From an uncultured Faecalibacterium sp. (GTDB lineage: Bacteria; Bacillota; Clostridia; Oscillospirales; Ruminococcaceae): a stretch of 12,948 bases of DNA. The stretch's first letter is position 1; each line of letters starts with the position of its first letter. The notes below the pieces were generated by a model. The model saw only the letters and a list, made by a program, of their open reading frames with translations. It was not told where the DNA came from and made no database searches. The DNA is taken from NCBI GenBank assembly GCA_934525735.1, contig CAKSZM010000053.1, forward strand, positions 1-12,948, read 5' to 3'. The position numbers were made by a program, and so were the translations under genes. This document shows, piece by piece, positions 5,934 to 12,948 of the stretch.

Positions 5934-6938
5934 ATGAGCATGGTAAACTTTGACGAAAATCAGATCATTGCCAACGGCGCCAAGATCTACGACCAGCGCG
6001 CCAAGATCGAGGCGATTGCGGATTCGATTGTGGATAACGGGTTTGACCTGCTGCTGTTCACCAGCAGCGGCGGTTCTCAGGCGATGCTGGATCCGTTCGC
6101 CTTCTATATCCGCCACATGTCCCGCCTGCCGGTCGAAAATGTCCTGTCTGCCAACCTGATGACCGGTGACTGCAACCGCATCACCGATAAGACCGTGGCG
6201 TTCCTGACCTCGAAGTCCGGCGACACCGCCGAGACCGTAAAAGCAGCCAACTGGCTGAAAGAGCAGGGCGTGCGCCTGTTTGCCGCCGTCGGCAAGGAAA
6301 ACTCCACACTGGAATCCATCTGCGATGACACCATCGTCTACGGCGAGGGCCGCCCGCAGGAGCTGGTGTTCTACCTCCTGATCGGTCGCATCCTGTACCG
6401 CAGCGGTAACTTTGATGCCTACCCCCGCTTTGCGGATGAGCTGAAGAACCTTGCCTTTGCGCTGGCACAGGTACGCAAGCAGGCGGATGCCAAGTGCCTG
6501 AAATATGCGCAGGATTACTGCAAGGAACCATATAACATCTGGATCGGCAGCGGCGATCTGTGGCCCACTGCGTACAGTTACAGCATGTGCGTGCTGGAGG
6601 AAAGCCAGTGGATCCGCACCAAGAGCGTTTCCAGCCCGGAATTCTTCCACGGCACACTGGAGCTGCTGGAGGACGATGTCTGCACCACGCTGCTGCTGAC
6701 CGAGGGACCCACCCGTGCACAGGACGAGCGCGTAAAGGAGTTTGCCGCCCGCCATACCAAAAAGCTGACCTGCTTTGACACGAAGGAGTATGCACTGCCC
6801 GGCATCAGCGATGAGTTCCGCCCGCTGCTCAGCCCCGTTGTCATGGCGGCTGTTCTGCAGCGCATCAGCAAGAACATTGAGGTTATCACGGATCATTCTC
6901 TGGATATCCGCCGCTATTACAGAAAAGAGAGCTATTGA
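5934..6938 (+). CDS. SIS-domain fructosamine-6-phosphate deglycase, FrlB-like
   Basis: The 334-residue product resembles FrlB, which cleaves fructoselysine 6-phosphate to glucose 6-phosphate and lysine. The first SIS domain holds FTSSGGSQA (42-50) and TSKSGDTAET (92-101). The second holds IWIGSGDLWPTAYSYSM (202-218) and SPEFFHGTLEL (234-244), aligning with FrlB's ESGEFRHGPLEI, where the Glu and His are expected to act in catalysis. The ending HSLDIRRYYR matches FrlB's HNPDERRYY. Length is close to FrlB (340). TGGAGG at 5917-5922 supports ATG 5934; a nearby ATG at 5940 is too far from it. It is followed within 2 bases by the FrlD-like kinase, the frlB-frlD pairing seen in known fructosamine operons. 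The amine part of the substrate is unknown. Confidence 0.87.
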   Translation: MSMVNFDENQIIANGAKIYDQRAKIEAIADSIVDNGFDLLLFTSSGGSQAMLDPFAFYIRHMSRLPVENVLSANLMTGDCNRITDKTVAFLTSKSGDTAETVKAANWLKEQGVRLFAAVGKENSTLESICDDTIVYGEGRPQELVFYLLIGRILYRSGNFDAYPRFADELKNLAFALAQVRKQADAKCLKYAQDYCKEPYNIWIGSGDLWPTAYSYSMCVLEESQWIRTKSVSSPEFFHGTLELLEDDVCTTLLLTEGPTRAQDERVKEFAARHTKKLTCFDTKEYALPGISDEFRPLLSPVVMAAVLQRISKNIEVITDHSLDIRRYYRKESY

Positions 6939-6940
6939 GT

Positions 6941-7810
6941 ATGAAACTGATTGCATTAGGGGATAACGTAATAGACTATTACCACAATACACAGGAGTGC
7001 TTCCCCGGCGGCAATGCGGTAAACGTTGCAGTTCATGCTGCGCGGCTGGGGGCACAGGCCGAGTATCTCGGCTCCCTCGGCGATGACAAGATGGCACATA
7101 TTGTGGAGAAAGCACTCCAAGAAAACGGCGTGGACATCAGCCATTGCCCCGTTTTGCAAGGGTGTACCACCAAGGTGTGCAGCTATGATGTGGTCAACGG
7201 GGAGCGCAGCTTTATCGAGGTCATCACCGGGGAAAGCTGGACCGGCCCGCTGCAGATCGGTGCGCAGGAGCTGGACGAGCTGAAAACCGCCGATCTGATC
7301 GTCAGCAGCTGCAATGCCAAAATGCCAGAACAGATGGCGGCTGTGCAGGCGCTGCCCGCCGTGGTTGCCTATGACTTTGGCGAAAAGGAAAAGTACCGCA
7401 CCGATGCCTACTATGACGAGGTTTGCCACGGCATAGATCTGGCGATGCTTTCCTGCAAGCCGATGGACAAGGCTGCTTTTGCGGAATTGTGCGCGCCGCT
7501 GCACCGCCGCGGCGTGGTGCACGTTCTGGCTACGATGGGCGCAGCCGGACAAATGTTGTCCGTACAGGGAAAAATCGTGGAAAAGACTACCCAAATGGTA
7601 GAGGCAAGTGATACAATGGGTGCAGGAGATTCTTTCCTTGCTGCATTCCTCTGCTCGCTGTATACTGCGGGGTGGCAAAAAGCAAAGCCCATGCCGGAGC
7701 AGGCGCTTCTGGCAGCACTGGCTGCCGGGCAGCAGGTCTCGGCACGTAACTGTATGGCACAGGGCGGCTTTGGCTGTAAAGCGGAAATCTCCCGGGACAG
7801 CATTGAATAA
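6941..7810 (+). CDS. PfkB-family sugar kinase, fructoselysine 6-kinase (FrlD)-like
   Basis: This 289-residue ribokinase/PfkB-family kinase starts MKLIALGDNVIDYY and carries GGNAVNVAVHAARLG (23-37), very close to E. coli FrlD (GDNCVDIY, GGNAVNVAVYCTRYG). The anion-hole and catalytic motif DTMGAGDSF (224-232) is intact, with Asp230 the predicted base. FrlD phosphorylates fructoselysine at C6 using ATP in the cytoplasm. ATG 6941 follows an AAAGAGAG ribosome site; a TTG at 6935 overlapping the previous stop is a possible but less likely start. A kinase beside a PTS is redundant if the PTS already phosphorylates the substrate, so it may serve substrate arriving by another route or recover dephosphorylated substrate. 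A related sugar kinase activity cannot be excluded. Confidence 0.85.
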   Translation: MKLIALGDNVIDYYHNTQECFPGGNAVNVAVHAARLGAQAEYLGSLGDDKMAHIVEKALQENGVDISHCPVLQGCTTKVCSYDVVNGERSFIEVITGESWTGPLQIGAQELDELKTADLIVSSCNAKMPEQMAAVQALPAVVAYDFGEKEKYRTDAYYDEVCHGIDLAMLSCKPMDKAAFAELCAPLHRRGVVHVLATMGAAGQMLSVQGKIVEKTTQMVEASDTMGAGDSFLAAFLCSLYTAGWQKAKPMPEQALLAALAAGQQVSARNCMAQGGFGCKAEISRDSIE

Positions 7811-7830
7811 CAAAAAGGAGATTCCCTATT

Positions 7831-8583
7831 ATGATCGAACTGAACGGAATACAGCTTGACAAAATCAGCGCAGTCCCTCTGTACGAGCAGCTGCGTAAGG
7901 CGTTGCTGGAGGCTATCACCAGCGGGAAACTGCCGGCAGGGACCAAATTGCCGACAGAGGAGGAGCTGTGCGCCCAGTTCGGCATTTCACGCCCCGTTGC
8001 GCGGCAGGCTTACAATATGCTGATCGAAGAAGGCTTTGTGGAACGCATGCGGGGCCGCGGTACTTTTGTGCGCAGCCCCGATACCCGTGGCCGCTTCCTG
8101 AACAAGCAGCTGAGCTTTGCCGCCGAGATGGGGGTTTTGAACCTGGAACACCGTACCGAGGTGCTGCGTGCAGAGTGGGTAAGCTATACCCCGGAACTGT
8201 TTGCACGGCTCAAGCTGGAACGCGGGGACCGCTGCTATCATCTTGTGCGTATGCGCTATGTCAGCGGAAAGCCCTTTGTTCTCGTGGAAAACTATGTGCC
8301 GGAATCTGTGTTTCCCGGTATTGATGCCTACGACTTTGCCCAGCGCTCGCTGTACGATGTCTTTGAAACCGTCTACCACGAGAGGATCATCAAATCGCGC
8401 CGTGTGCTGATGGCGCAGACCGCCAACGCCGAGTTTGCCAACCTGTTCGGCGTACACCGCGGTTCCCCCGTGCTGTATGTCGAAAACGTGGTCATGGACC
8501 AAAACGACCGCCCGATCGACCTCAGTAAAGAGTATCTGGACGGCGTTACCCAGAAATTTGAATTTGAAGTTGTCAACCAATAA
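7831..8583 (+). CDS. GntR/HutC-family transcriptional regulator with UTRA effector domain
   Basis: The 250-residue protein has an N-terminal winged helix (about 15-80): VPLYEQLRKALLEAI, LPTEEELCAQFGISRPVARQ, and the wing ERMRGRGTFV. A UTRA ligand-binding domain (about 95-245) follows. HutC-type members sense small metabolites, often phosphorylated sugars or amines, and usually act as repressors; FrlR of Bacillus belongs here. AAGGAG (7815-7820) precedes the ATG by 10 bases. Its place inside the operon, between kinase and EIIA genes, makes it the likely regulator of the divergent promoter, probably with a sugar-amine phosphate as inducer. Confidence 0.92.
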   Translation: MIELNGIQLDKISAVPLYEQLRKALLEAITSGKLPAGTKLPTEEELCAQFGISRPVARQAYNMLIEEGFVERMRGRGTFVRSPDTRGRFLNKQLSFAAEMGVLNLEHRTEVLRAEWVSYTPELFARLKLERGDRCYHLVRMRYVSGKPFVLVENYVPESVFPGIDAYDFAQRSLYDVFETVYHERIIKSRRVLMAQTANAEFANLFGVHRGSPVLYVENVVMDQNDRPIDLSKEYLDGVTQKFEFEVVNQ

Positions 8584-8627
8584 GCCGGGTCTGTGCGCCC
8601 GGTCTTGCTAAAGGAGTATAGTTTGCT

Positions 8628-9068
8628 ATGGTAGGTGTAGTTGTGACCGGGCATGGCGGCTTTGCCGCCGGTATGACTGCCAATGTAAAAATGCTGGCAG
8701 GCAGTGATGCGGAAGTAAAGGCCGTGGATTTTGCCGACGGCATGGATATGGAAGTGTTTGAAAAGCAGCTGGCTGAGGCAATCGACAGCTATGCAGACTG
8801 CGAGGCTGTTCTGGTGCTGGCAGACATTGCCGGCGGTACGCCGTACAACCGCGCAGCGGGGCTTTCTATGACCCGCCCCAAGGTGCGTGTGATCTCCGGG
8901 CTGAACAGCAGTATGCTGATGGACCTGTGCATGCGCAACATCACCGGTGACGAATGCTCCGATGTGGATGCACTGGCTGCCGACATTATGCAGACCGGGC
9001 ACGAAAACATCGGCAAGTTTGTGCTGGAGGTTCCCGCCCAGCCGCAGGAGGACGAGGACGGTATCTGA
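8628..9068 (+). CDS. PTS mannose-family EIIA component
   Basis: This 146-residue cytoplasmic phosphocarrier begins MVGVVVTGHGGFAAG, where His9 in the TGHG motif is the predicted site phosphorylated by HPr. LADIAGGTPYN (66-76) is the second family hallmark. It completes the four-part PTS together with the EIIB, EIIC and EIID genes about 2.8 kb upstream; separation of EIIA from the other subunits by enzyme and regulator genes is unusual in layout but keeps the set in one locus. AAGGAG at 8611-8616 precedes the start. A small imperfect hairpin (8585-8602) lies in the gap after the regulator gene. HPr and enzyme I are not in the window. Confidence 0.93.
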   Translation: MVGVVVTGHGGFAAGMTANVKMLAGSDAEVKAVDFADGMDMEVFEKQLAEAIDSYADCEAVLVLADIAGGTPYNRAAGLSMTRPKVRVISGLNSSMLMDLCMRNITGDECSDVDALAADIMQTGHENIGKFVLEVPAQPQEDEDGI

Positions 9069-9081
9069 AGGGAGAAACGCC

Positions 9082-10515
9082 ATGAAGCCGATCAAGGCAG
9101 TCATCTTTGATATGGACGGCGTGCTGATCGACAGTGAACCGGTCTACCTGCACCATCAGTATGCATATCTGAAGCCGTCCTACCCGTGGATCACCGTGGA
9201 AAGCATGTACCCGTTGGTGGGCATTTCCGGGCAGGAATATATGCCCTTTATGGCAAAACTCTGCCGCCGCACCGACGATGCCGCGTTCCGACAGGAAATG
9301 GACGCCATGAACGCCGGCTGCCGGGTGTATTACCCGGACATTCTGCGCAAGGAGGTTCGCCCGCTGCTGCATGAATTAAAGCAGATGGGGCTGCAGGTAG
9401 CCCTTGCAAGCAGCAGTAGCCGGGAATGTATTGAGCAGGTCCTGACACAATGCGAGATTCGGGAACTGTTTGACTGTATCGTCAGCGGTCACGAATTTAC
9501 CCACAGCAAGCCGGATCCTGAAATTTACCGTTTCACCATGGACAAGCTCAAACGCAAGCCGGAGGAATGTCTGATCGTGGAGGACTCCACCTACGGTGTG
9601 CAGGCAGGTACGGCGGCGGGCGGCGTTGTGGCTGCCCTGCGGGACGAAAGATTCCCGTTTGACCAGCGGGCGGCGCAGCTGCATATCGACAGCCTTGCTG
9701 AGCTGCCTGCGCTGGCGGCGTGCGGCGGAAAAAGGATACGCGCAGCCTTCTTTGATGTGGACGGCACCCTGATTACCGTGGGCGGGCATCGGATGCCGCC
9801 CAGTGTAGCTCCGGCACTGCAGGCTTTACAGCGCAGCGGTGTGCAGGTGTTTCTGTGTACCGGTCGCCACGCGCTGGAGATCGAGGAAGAAAATATGCTG
9901 CCCGGAATCACGGTTGACGGTGCTGTTTATATGAACGGTCAGCTCTGCGAGCTGCAGGGGCAGATCGTGCGGGAAACGCCCATTCCTGCCGGGGATCTGT
10001 CGGCATTGAAGCAGTTTTTACAAAAAAAGAACTGTAGCTGCATTTTTCTTGAAAAAGACAGGATGTACGCCAACTGTGTGGACGCCCGCATGGAGGTCGA
10101 GCAGGCAAAAATCGGCACCGCCGTGCCCGCTGTGCGTGACATTTCCGATTTGGAAAACCGCCGCATCTATCAGGTCATCCCCTTCGTGAACGCGGAGGAG
10201 GAAGAAGAGCTGTTGCGGCGGATGTCCCATTGCCGGACAAAGCGCTGGGGGGATGCCGTGGTGGATCTGATGAGCCGATCTGGCGGCAAGGAAAACGGTA
10301 TCCGTGCCCTGTGTGCGGCAATCGGTATCACCACGGAGGAAACCATTGCCTTTGGAGATGCCGACAACGATTTGGAAATGCTGCAACTGGCCGGTATCGG
10401 TGTGGCGATGGGCAATGCCCTGCCGCAGGTGCGCGCCTGTGCCGATATGGTCACAGACACCGTGGAAAATGATGGCATCGCCCATGCACTTCAAAAATTA
10501 AAACTGATTGGATAA
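9082..10515 (+). CDS. Fusion of two HAD phosphatase domains (beta-PGM-like HAD-IA plus Cof-like HAD-IIB)
   Basis: A 477-residue cytoplasmic protein with two complete HAD units. Unit one (about 1-215) has FDMDGVLID with nucleophile Asp10 and acid Asp12, ASSSS (109-113), Lys143 in SKPDPEIY, and VEDS (166-169), as in beta-phosphoglucomutase-like phosphatases. Unit two (about 220-477) has FDVDGT with Asp225/Asp227, CTGRH (259-263), Lys403, and FGDADNDLEML (424-434), as in Cof-type sugar phosphatases. All catalytic residues are present in both. The start is ATG 9082 behind AGGGAG; a longer in-frame extension back to 8947 only overlaps the EIIA gene and lacks HAD character. It ends the operon before a strong terminator. 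It may dephosphorylate sugar-phosphate intermediates, relieving phosphosugar stress, or isomerise them; this is inferred. Confidence 0.88.
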   Translation: MKPIKAVIFDMDGVLIDSEPVYLHHQYAYLKPSYPWITVESMYPLVGISGQEYMPFMAKLCRRTDDAAFRQEMDAMNAGCRVYYPDILRKEVRPLLHELKQMGLQVALASSSSRECIEQVLTQCEIRELFDCIVSGHEFTHSKPDPEIYRFTMDKLKRKPEECLIVEDSTYGVQAGTAAGGVVAALRDERFPFDQRAAQLHIDSLAELPALAACGGKRIRAAFFDVDGTLITVGGHRMPPSVAPALQALQRSGVQVFLCTGRHALEIEEENMLPGITVDGAVYMNGQLCELQGQIVRETPIPAGDLSALKQFLQKKNCSCIFLEKDRMYANCVDARMEVEQAKIGTAVPAVRDISDLENRRIYQVIPFVNAEEEEELLRRMSHCRTKRWGDAVVDLMSRSGGKENGIRALCAAIGITTEETIAFGDADNDLEMLQLAGIGVAMGNALPQVRACADMVTDTVENDGIAHALQKLKLIG

Positions 10516-10520
10516 ATCAC

Positions 10521-10561
10521 AAAACGAGGAGCGCTTTCCCGCAAGAAAGGCTCCTCGTTTT
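10521..10561 (+). terminator. Strong intrinsic terminator after the HAD fusion gene
   Basis: Arms 10521-10532 and 10550-10561 are perfectly complementary over 12 bp. An inner 5-bp stem (10534-10538 with 10545-10549) extends the hairpin past one bulged G. The 3' arm ends in GTTTT, which supplies the U-run. This probably marks the end of the fructosamine-type operon. Confidence 0.8.
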
Positions 10562-10584
10562 CCAAAAGGGGGCAGTGTTCTATA

Positions 10585-11457
10585 ATGAAAGAAAAAACGC
10601 AGACCCTTGTAACGGATCAGCTGTATAACTTAGTTGCGGGGGTTCTGTACGCCCTGAGCATCTGTTATTTTGCCAAGGGCGCAGACTTTGCACCCGGCGG
10701 GCTGTCGGGTCTTGCCTTGCTGGGCAACTATCTGTGGGGGTTCCCCATCGGCATCACAACGCTGGTGCTGAATGTGCCTCTGATTTTGCTTGGCTTCCGC
10801 TTTGTGGGACGCGCCTTCCTGGGGAAAACCGTCATCAGTATGCTGTGGTGTACCTTTTTTCAGGATGTTGTCTTTGCAGACCAGCCCGGCTACGGCGGTG
10901 ATCCGTTGCTGGCGGCACTGTTTGCGGGTATCACATGGGGCGGCGCATTGGCGCTTTTGTATATGCGGGGCTCGTCCAGCGGCGGCACCGATTTCTTGAC
11001 GATGTCGATCAAAGTGCTGCGCCCGCATCTGTCGGTCGGTGTTGTGACCGGCGCGATAGACCTTGTGGTCATCCTGTTAGGTTGGCCTGTGTTTGGCTCT
11101 GTCGATGCCGTTTTGTACGGGCTTGTCACAACGGCGGTTACCTCGCTGGTTATCGACAAAATTATGTACGGCAGCAATGCCGGCAAAATGCTGACGATCA
11201 TCACAACCAAGGGGCAGGAAATTGCGGACGAAATTTCCCGCCAATGCGAGCGCGGCTCAACGATGGTCAAAGCGGTGGGTACATACACCGGTACGGAACG
11301 GCAGATGCTGCTCTGCGTCTGTGCCAGACCGCAGGTGTACCGTATCCGGATGGCCGCCTACCGCATAGACCCCGGCTGTATGGTCATGGTAACGGAAACC
11401 AGCGAGGTCTACGGCGAGGGCTTCATTGACCCCGGCAAGACAGCATCGTTTTTGTAA
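10585..11457 (+). CDS. YitT-family membrane protein (DUF161/DUF2179)
   Basis: The 290-residue product has an N-terminal membrane part with about five or six spans (about 13-195), including FAPGGLSGLALL and GSSSGGTDFL, both typical of YitT proteins. A C-terminal soluble DUF2179 domain (about 200-285) follows, with GKMLTIITTKGQEIADEI and DPGCMVMVTETSEVYGEGF. The family is widespread in Firmicutes and has no settled biochemical role; transport has been suggested. The ATG follows AAGGGGG. It lies 23 bases beyond the terminator of the preceding operon, so it is expressed by read-through or by a promoter inside the HAD gene. Any functional tie to the sugar-amine locus is unproven. Confidence 0.9.
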   Translation: MKEKTQTLVTDQLYNLVAGVLYALSICYFAKGADFAPGGLSGLALLGNYLWGFPIGITTLVLNVPLILLGFRFVGRAFLGKTVISMLWCTFFQDVVFADQPGYGGDPLLAALFAGITWGGALALLYMRGSSSGGTDFLTMSIKVLRPHLSVGVVTGAIDLVVILLGWPVFGSVDAVLYGLVTTAVTSLVIDKIMYGSNAGKMLTIITTKGQEIADEISRQCERGSTMVKAVGTYTGTERQMLLCVCARPQVYRIRMAAYRIDPGCMVMVTETSEVYGEGFIDPGKTASFL

Positions 11458-11496
11458 AGACTGCTGCCGCACACGAAAAGAAAGGAAGGTTTTGTT

Positions 11497-12177
11497 ATGA
11501 ATCCTATTACGCCTGCCGAACTGGCAGCTTACTTTGACCATACCCAGCTGCGCGCCTATGCGCAGCGCAAAGATTTTGAAAAGCTCTGCGCAGAGGCGCG
11601 CGAGTACGGCTTTGCCATGGTGGCAATCAATCCGGCTCCCGTTTCCCTGTGCAAGGATTTGCTGGCGGGAACATCGGTCCATGTGGGCGCGGCGGTTGGT
11701 TTCCCCCTGGGGCAGAGTACGCCCAAGGTCAAGAAATACGAAACCGCAGATGCGATCGCCAATGGCGCGGATGAGATCGATTATGTCATCAATATTACGC
11801 AGCTGAAAGAGAAAAACTACGATTTTATTGAGCATGAGATGGCCGGCATTGTAGAAGAATGTCGCGGTGCAGGGGTGATCTCGAAGGTTATTTTTGAGAA
11901 CTGCTACCTGACCGAGGAGGAAAAGCGCGCACTGTGTTCCATCGCGCGGGAGGTCCGCCCGGATTTCATAAAGACGTCCACGGGCTTTGGCACCGGCGGC
12001 GCAACCTTTGAGGATGTGGTGCTGATGAAAAAATGCGTCGGCGATGAGGTAAAAATCAAGGCGGCCGGCGGCATCCGCACTTTGGATACCGCTTTGCGCA
12101 TGATCGAGCTGGGCGTATCCCGCATCGGCTCCACAGCCAGCGTAAGCATTGTAGAAGAACTGAAACACAGGTTATAA
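11497..12177 (+). CDS. deoC: Deoxyribose-phosphate aldolase
   Basis: This 226-residue TIM-barrel aldolase has the standard bacterial DeoC length and landmarks: FDHTQL near the start, VGFPLGQS (68-75), EIDYVINI with Asp95, DFIKTSTGF with Schiff-base Lys159, and VKIKAAGGIR with Lys188 as the second catalytic lysine. It cleaves 2-deoxyribose 5-phosphate to glyceraldehyde 3-phosphate and acetaldehyde in deoxynucleoside breakdown. An AAGGAAGG ribosome site precedes the ATG. It follows the YitT gene by 39 bases in the same direction, so they are probably co-transcribed. No other deoxynucleoside catabolism gene is nearby. No clear terminator with a U-run follows on this strand. Confidence 0.95.
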   Translation: MNPITPAELAAYFDHTQLRAYAQRKDFEKLCAEAREYGFAMVAINPAPVSLCKDLLAGTSVHVGAAVGFPLGQSTPKVKKYETADAIANGADEIDYVINITQLKEKNYDFIEHEMAGIVEECRGAGVISKVIFENCYLTEEEKRALCSIAREVRPDFIKTSTGFGTGGATFEDVVLMKKCVGDEVKIKAAGGIRTLDTALRMIELGVSRIGSTASVSIVEELKHRL

Positions 12178-12300
12178 AAAGCGCCGGGGATGGCCGGAAC
12201 GGTCTGAGCTGCATAGAGCGATCATGAGTGATTCTTTCAACTGGATCAAAAATGACGAATGGTTTGTTTCCTGAATCCCTCGCAGCAGTAGAGAATGCAT

Positions 12301-12344
12301 AAAAAAGCCGGGAAGTTGACTCCAATTGTCAATGCCTCCCGGCT
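12301..12344 (-). terminator. Hairpin with minus-strand U-run
   Basis: Arms 12306-12313 and 12337-12344 pair perfectly over 8 bp, with an inner 5-bp stem (12316-12320 with 12328-12332) across asymmetric internal loops. On the minus strand it is followed by six T residues (12306-12301), giving a good intrinsic terminator for leftward transcription. On the plus strand no U-run follows, though the stem may still mark the 3' end of the deoC transcript. Confidence 0.65.
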
Positions 12345-12510
12345 ATTATCTTGCAGATATTAATATAGTTAGAATCATGCAGGATTGGCCTGGAGCACAG
12401 GAGACTGTGCAGGAAATCCTGAAAGGGGACGAGTAGAAAAAAGAGCAGCTGCATGAGCAGGAAGTGCAGAAGGAAGAAGAAAATAGACAGAGCAGTTGAT
12501 GATGAAATGT

Positions 12511-12554
12511 CCGGTGCAGTGTGGGTGTAATGCTCATGTTGCATCGGCTTTTTT
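12511..12554 (+). terminator. Probable rightward terminator
   Basis: CCGGTGCA (12511-12518) pairs with TGCATCGG (12540-12547) through one G-U pair, closing a 21-base loop, and is followed by C and six T residues (12549-12554). It would end a rightward transcript covering the short relic upstream. The long loop lowers confidence. Confidence 0.5.
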
Positions 12555-12587
12555 GTAAAAATAATTTTTAATAATGTTGATTTTTAA

Positions 12588-12839
12588 CTGCTCTTAACTC
12601 AAAAAGAGTTACAATACAGAAAAAGAGTTAAGATTGCAGGTGATGACATAGAATATCTCGATAAAGTTCTGGGAGTCAAGGTTACCTATGATGATGTGGA
12701 GTTTAAGCATTTGCCCAATTTTATAGCCACAAGGTACCGTTTAAGGATGGTGTCAATGAATGAACAGAAGATGATTTTTCTTTATCCTAAGACAGAACTG
12801 GAGCAGATTGAAGTACTGAAAAAACATATTGCTCGGATG
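12588..12839 (+). pseudogene. Truncated regulator-like or antitoxin-like protein relic
   Basis: The frame is open from 12588 with no start codon or ribosome site before the conserved part. It reads KIAGDDIEYLDKVLGVKVTY, then HLPNFIATRYRL, then MIFLYPKTELEQIEVLKKHI. The pattern resembles the middle of a Firmicute protein family carrying an N-terminal winged helix, of the MarR-like or AbiEi-antitoxin-like kind, but I cannot name it with certainty. Likeness ends near 12836, where the frame passes into unrelated sequence. Both the N-terminal DNA-binding part and the C-terminus are missing. Confidence 0.4.
12595..12630. repeat. Short direct and inverted repeats (TAACTC / GAGTTA)
   Basis: AAAAAGAGTTA occurs at 12601-12611 and again at 12620-12630, a 19-base period. 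TAACTC at 12595-12600 forms an inverted repeat with the first copy. Three half-sites on nearly two helical turns look like an operator for a dimeric regulator, placed directly before the incomplete reading frame that follows. Confidence 0.5.
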
Positions 12840-12948
12840 ATGAACTGCAGCGGCTCATCGGCAAGCGTGCGGCCGATTTTTACGAATATGCTATTTCCCA
12901 GAAAAACGGCTGCCTTGTGTGCAGCATTTACTTCCAGAATCTGCTCAA
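12833..12948 (+). pseudogene. Partial reading frame running off the window end, family not recognised
   Basis: Immediately after the preceding relic, a different frame gives protein-like sequence: DDELQRLIGKRAADFYEYAI, then CLVCSIYFQNLL, open to the window edge. The paired cysteines (CxxC) and amphipathic helix are suggestive, but the family is unknown to me. It lacks an in-frame start with a ribosome site, so it is either a fragment joined by deletion or a frameshifted continuation. Confidence 0.3.

Larger units (their letters stand above)
12178..12587. other. Mostly non-coding stretch after deoC, with a possible short protein relic
   Basis: No gene with convincing start and length was found. 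The most protein-like piece is a plus-strand frame from about 12320 to TAG at 12434-12436, reading PPGYYLADINIVRIMQDWPG in its middle; from ATG 12332 it would be 34 residues, but there is no ribosome site, and the ATG lies inside a hairpin. It could be the C-terminus of a lost gene. A hydrophobic minus-strand frame at 12329-12544 also lacks a ribosome site and reflects the purine-rich plus strand. The region is AT-richer than the genes to its left. Confidence 0.4.

Noticed and set aside
8585..8602. Hairpin between the GntR and EIIA genes
   Set aside because: It has only a 5-bp stem with no U-run, so it is too weak to call as a terminator or regulatory element.
8947..9081. N-terminal extension of the HAD gene back to 8947
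   Set aside because: The extra residues overlap the EIIA gene in another frame and show no domain character. The HAD motif begins right after ATG 9082, which has a good ribosome site.
12224..12274. Sixteen-codon plus-strand frame MSDSFNWIKNDEWFVS
   Set aside because: It is too short and has no ribosome site and no recognised relative.
12329..12544. Small hydrophobic minus-strand protein (71 codons)
   Set aside because: It has no ribosome site, is low in complexity (Phe/Leu/Ser runs opposite a purine-rich strand), and overlaps both hairpins.

Overview
The window looks like a chromosomal segment of a gut Firmicute of the Oscillospiraceae/Ruminococcaceae type (Subdoligranulum, Gemmiger or Faecalibacterium-like). 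This is inferred from the GC-rich codon use of the central genes, the strong AAGGAGG-type ribosome sites, and flanking relics that resemble conjugative elements of gut Firmicutes. No rRNA, tRNA or CRISPR array was seen.

Left edge (1-1310): debris of a mobile element. It holds a relaxase fragment with an in-frame stop, the first codons of a second element gene, and the winged-helix tail of an AlbA/Schlafen-type regulator, closed by a strong hairpin. Centre (1311-10561): a divergent catabolic locus. Leftward run a SIS-domain sugar-phosphate deglycase/isomerase (GfrE-like) and an EutH-family membrane protein. Rightward run a mannose-family PTS (EIIB, EIIC, EIID), a second SIS deglycase (FrlB-like), a PfkB kinase resembling fructoselysine 6-kinase FrlD, a GntR/UTRA regulator, the PTS EIIA, and a fusion of two HAD phosphatase domains. 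A hairpin terminator lies inside this run after EIID, and another follows the HAD gene. Next come a YitT-family membrane protein and deoC (10585-12177). Right edge (12178-12948): AT-richer, mostly non-coding sequence with two hairpins, short direct repeats and two incomplete reading frames, again resembling mobile-element debris.

Taken together, the central genes look like an uptake and breakdown system for an Amadori-type compound (a glycated amine such as fructose- or glucose-lysine). The PTS would import and phosphorylate it, two SIS enzymes would split the phosphorylated conjugates into a sugar phosphate and an amine, FrlD-like kinase would phosphorylate any substrate entering unphosphorylated, and the GntR protein would sense an intermediate. 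The unusual partner is the EutH-family transporter, whose known relatives carry ethanolamine; no other ethanolamine-utilisation gene is visible. The substrate is inferred, not shown.

The most striking non-coding feature is the 209-bp gap between the two divergent arms. Two near-consensus sigma-70 promoters lie on the same roughly 34 bp, each one's -35 box overlapping or abutting the other's -10 box, inside an imperfect inverted repeat. A further dyad over the rightward start region has a partial copy upstream of the FrlB-like gene.
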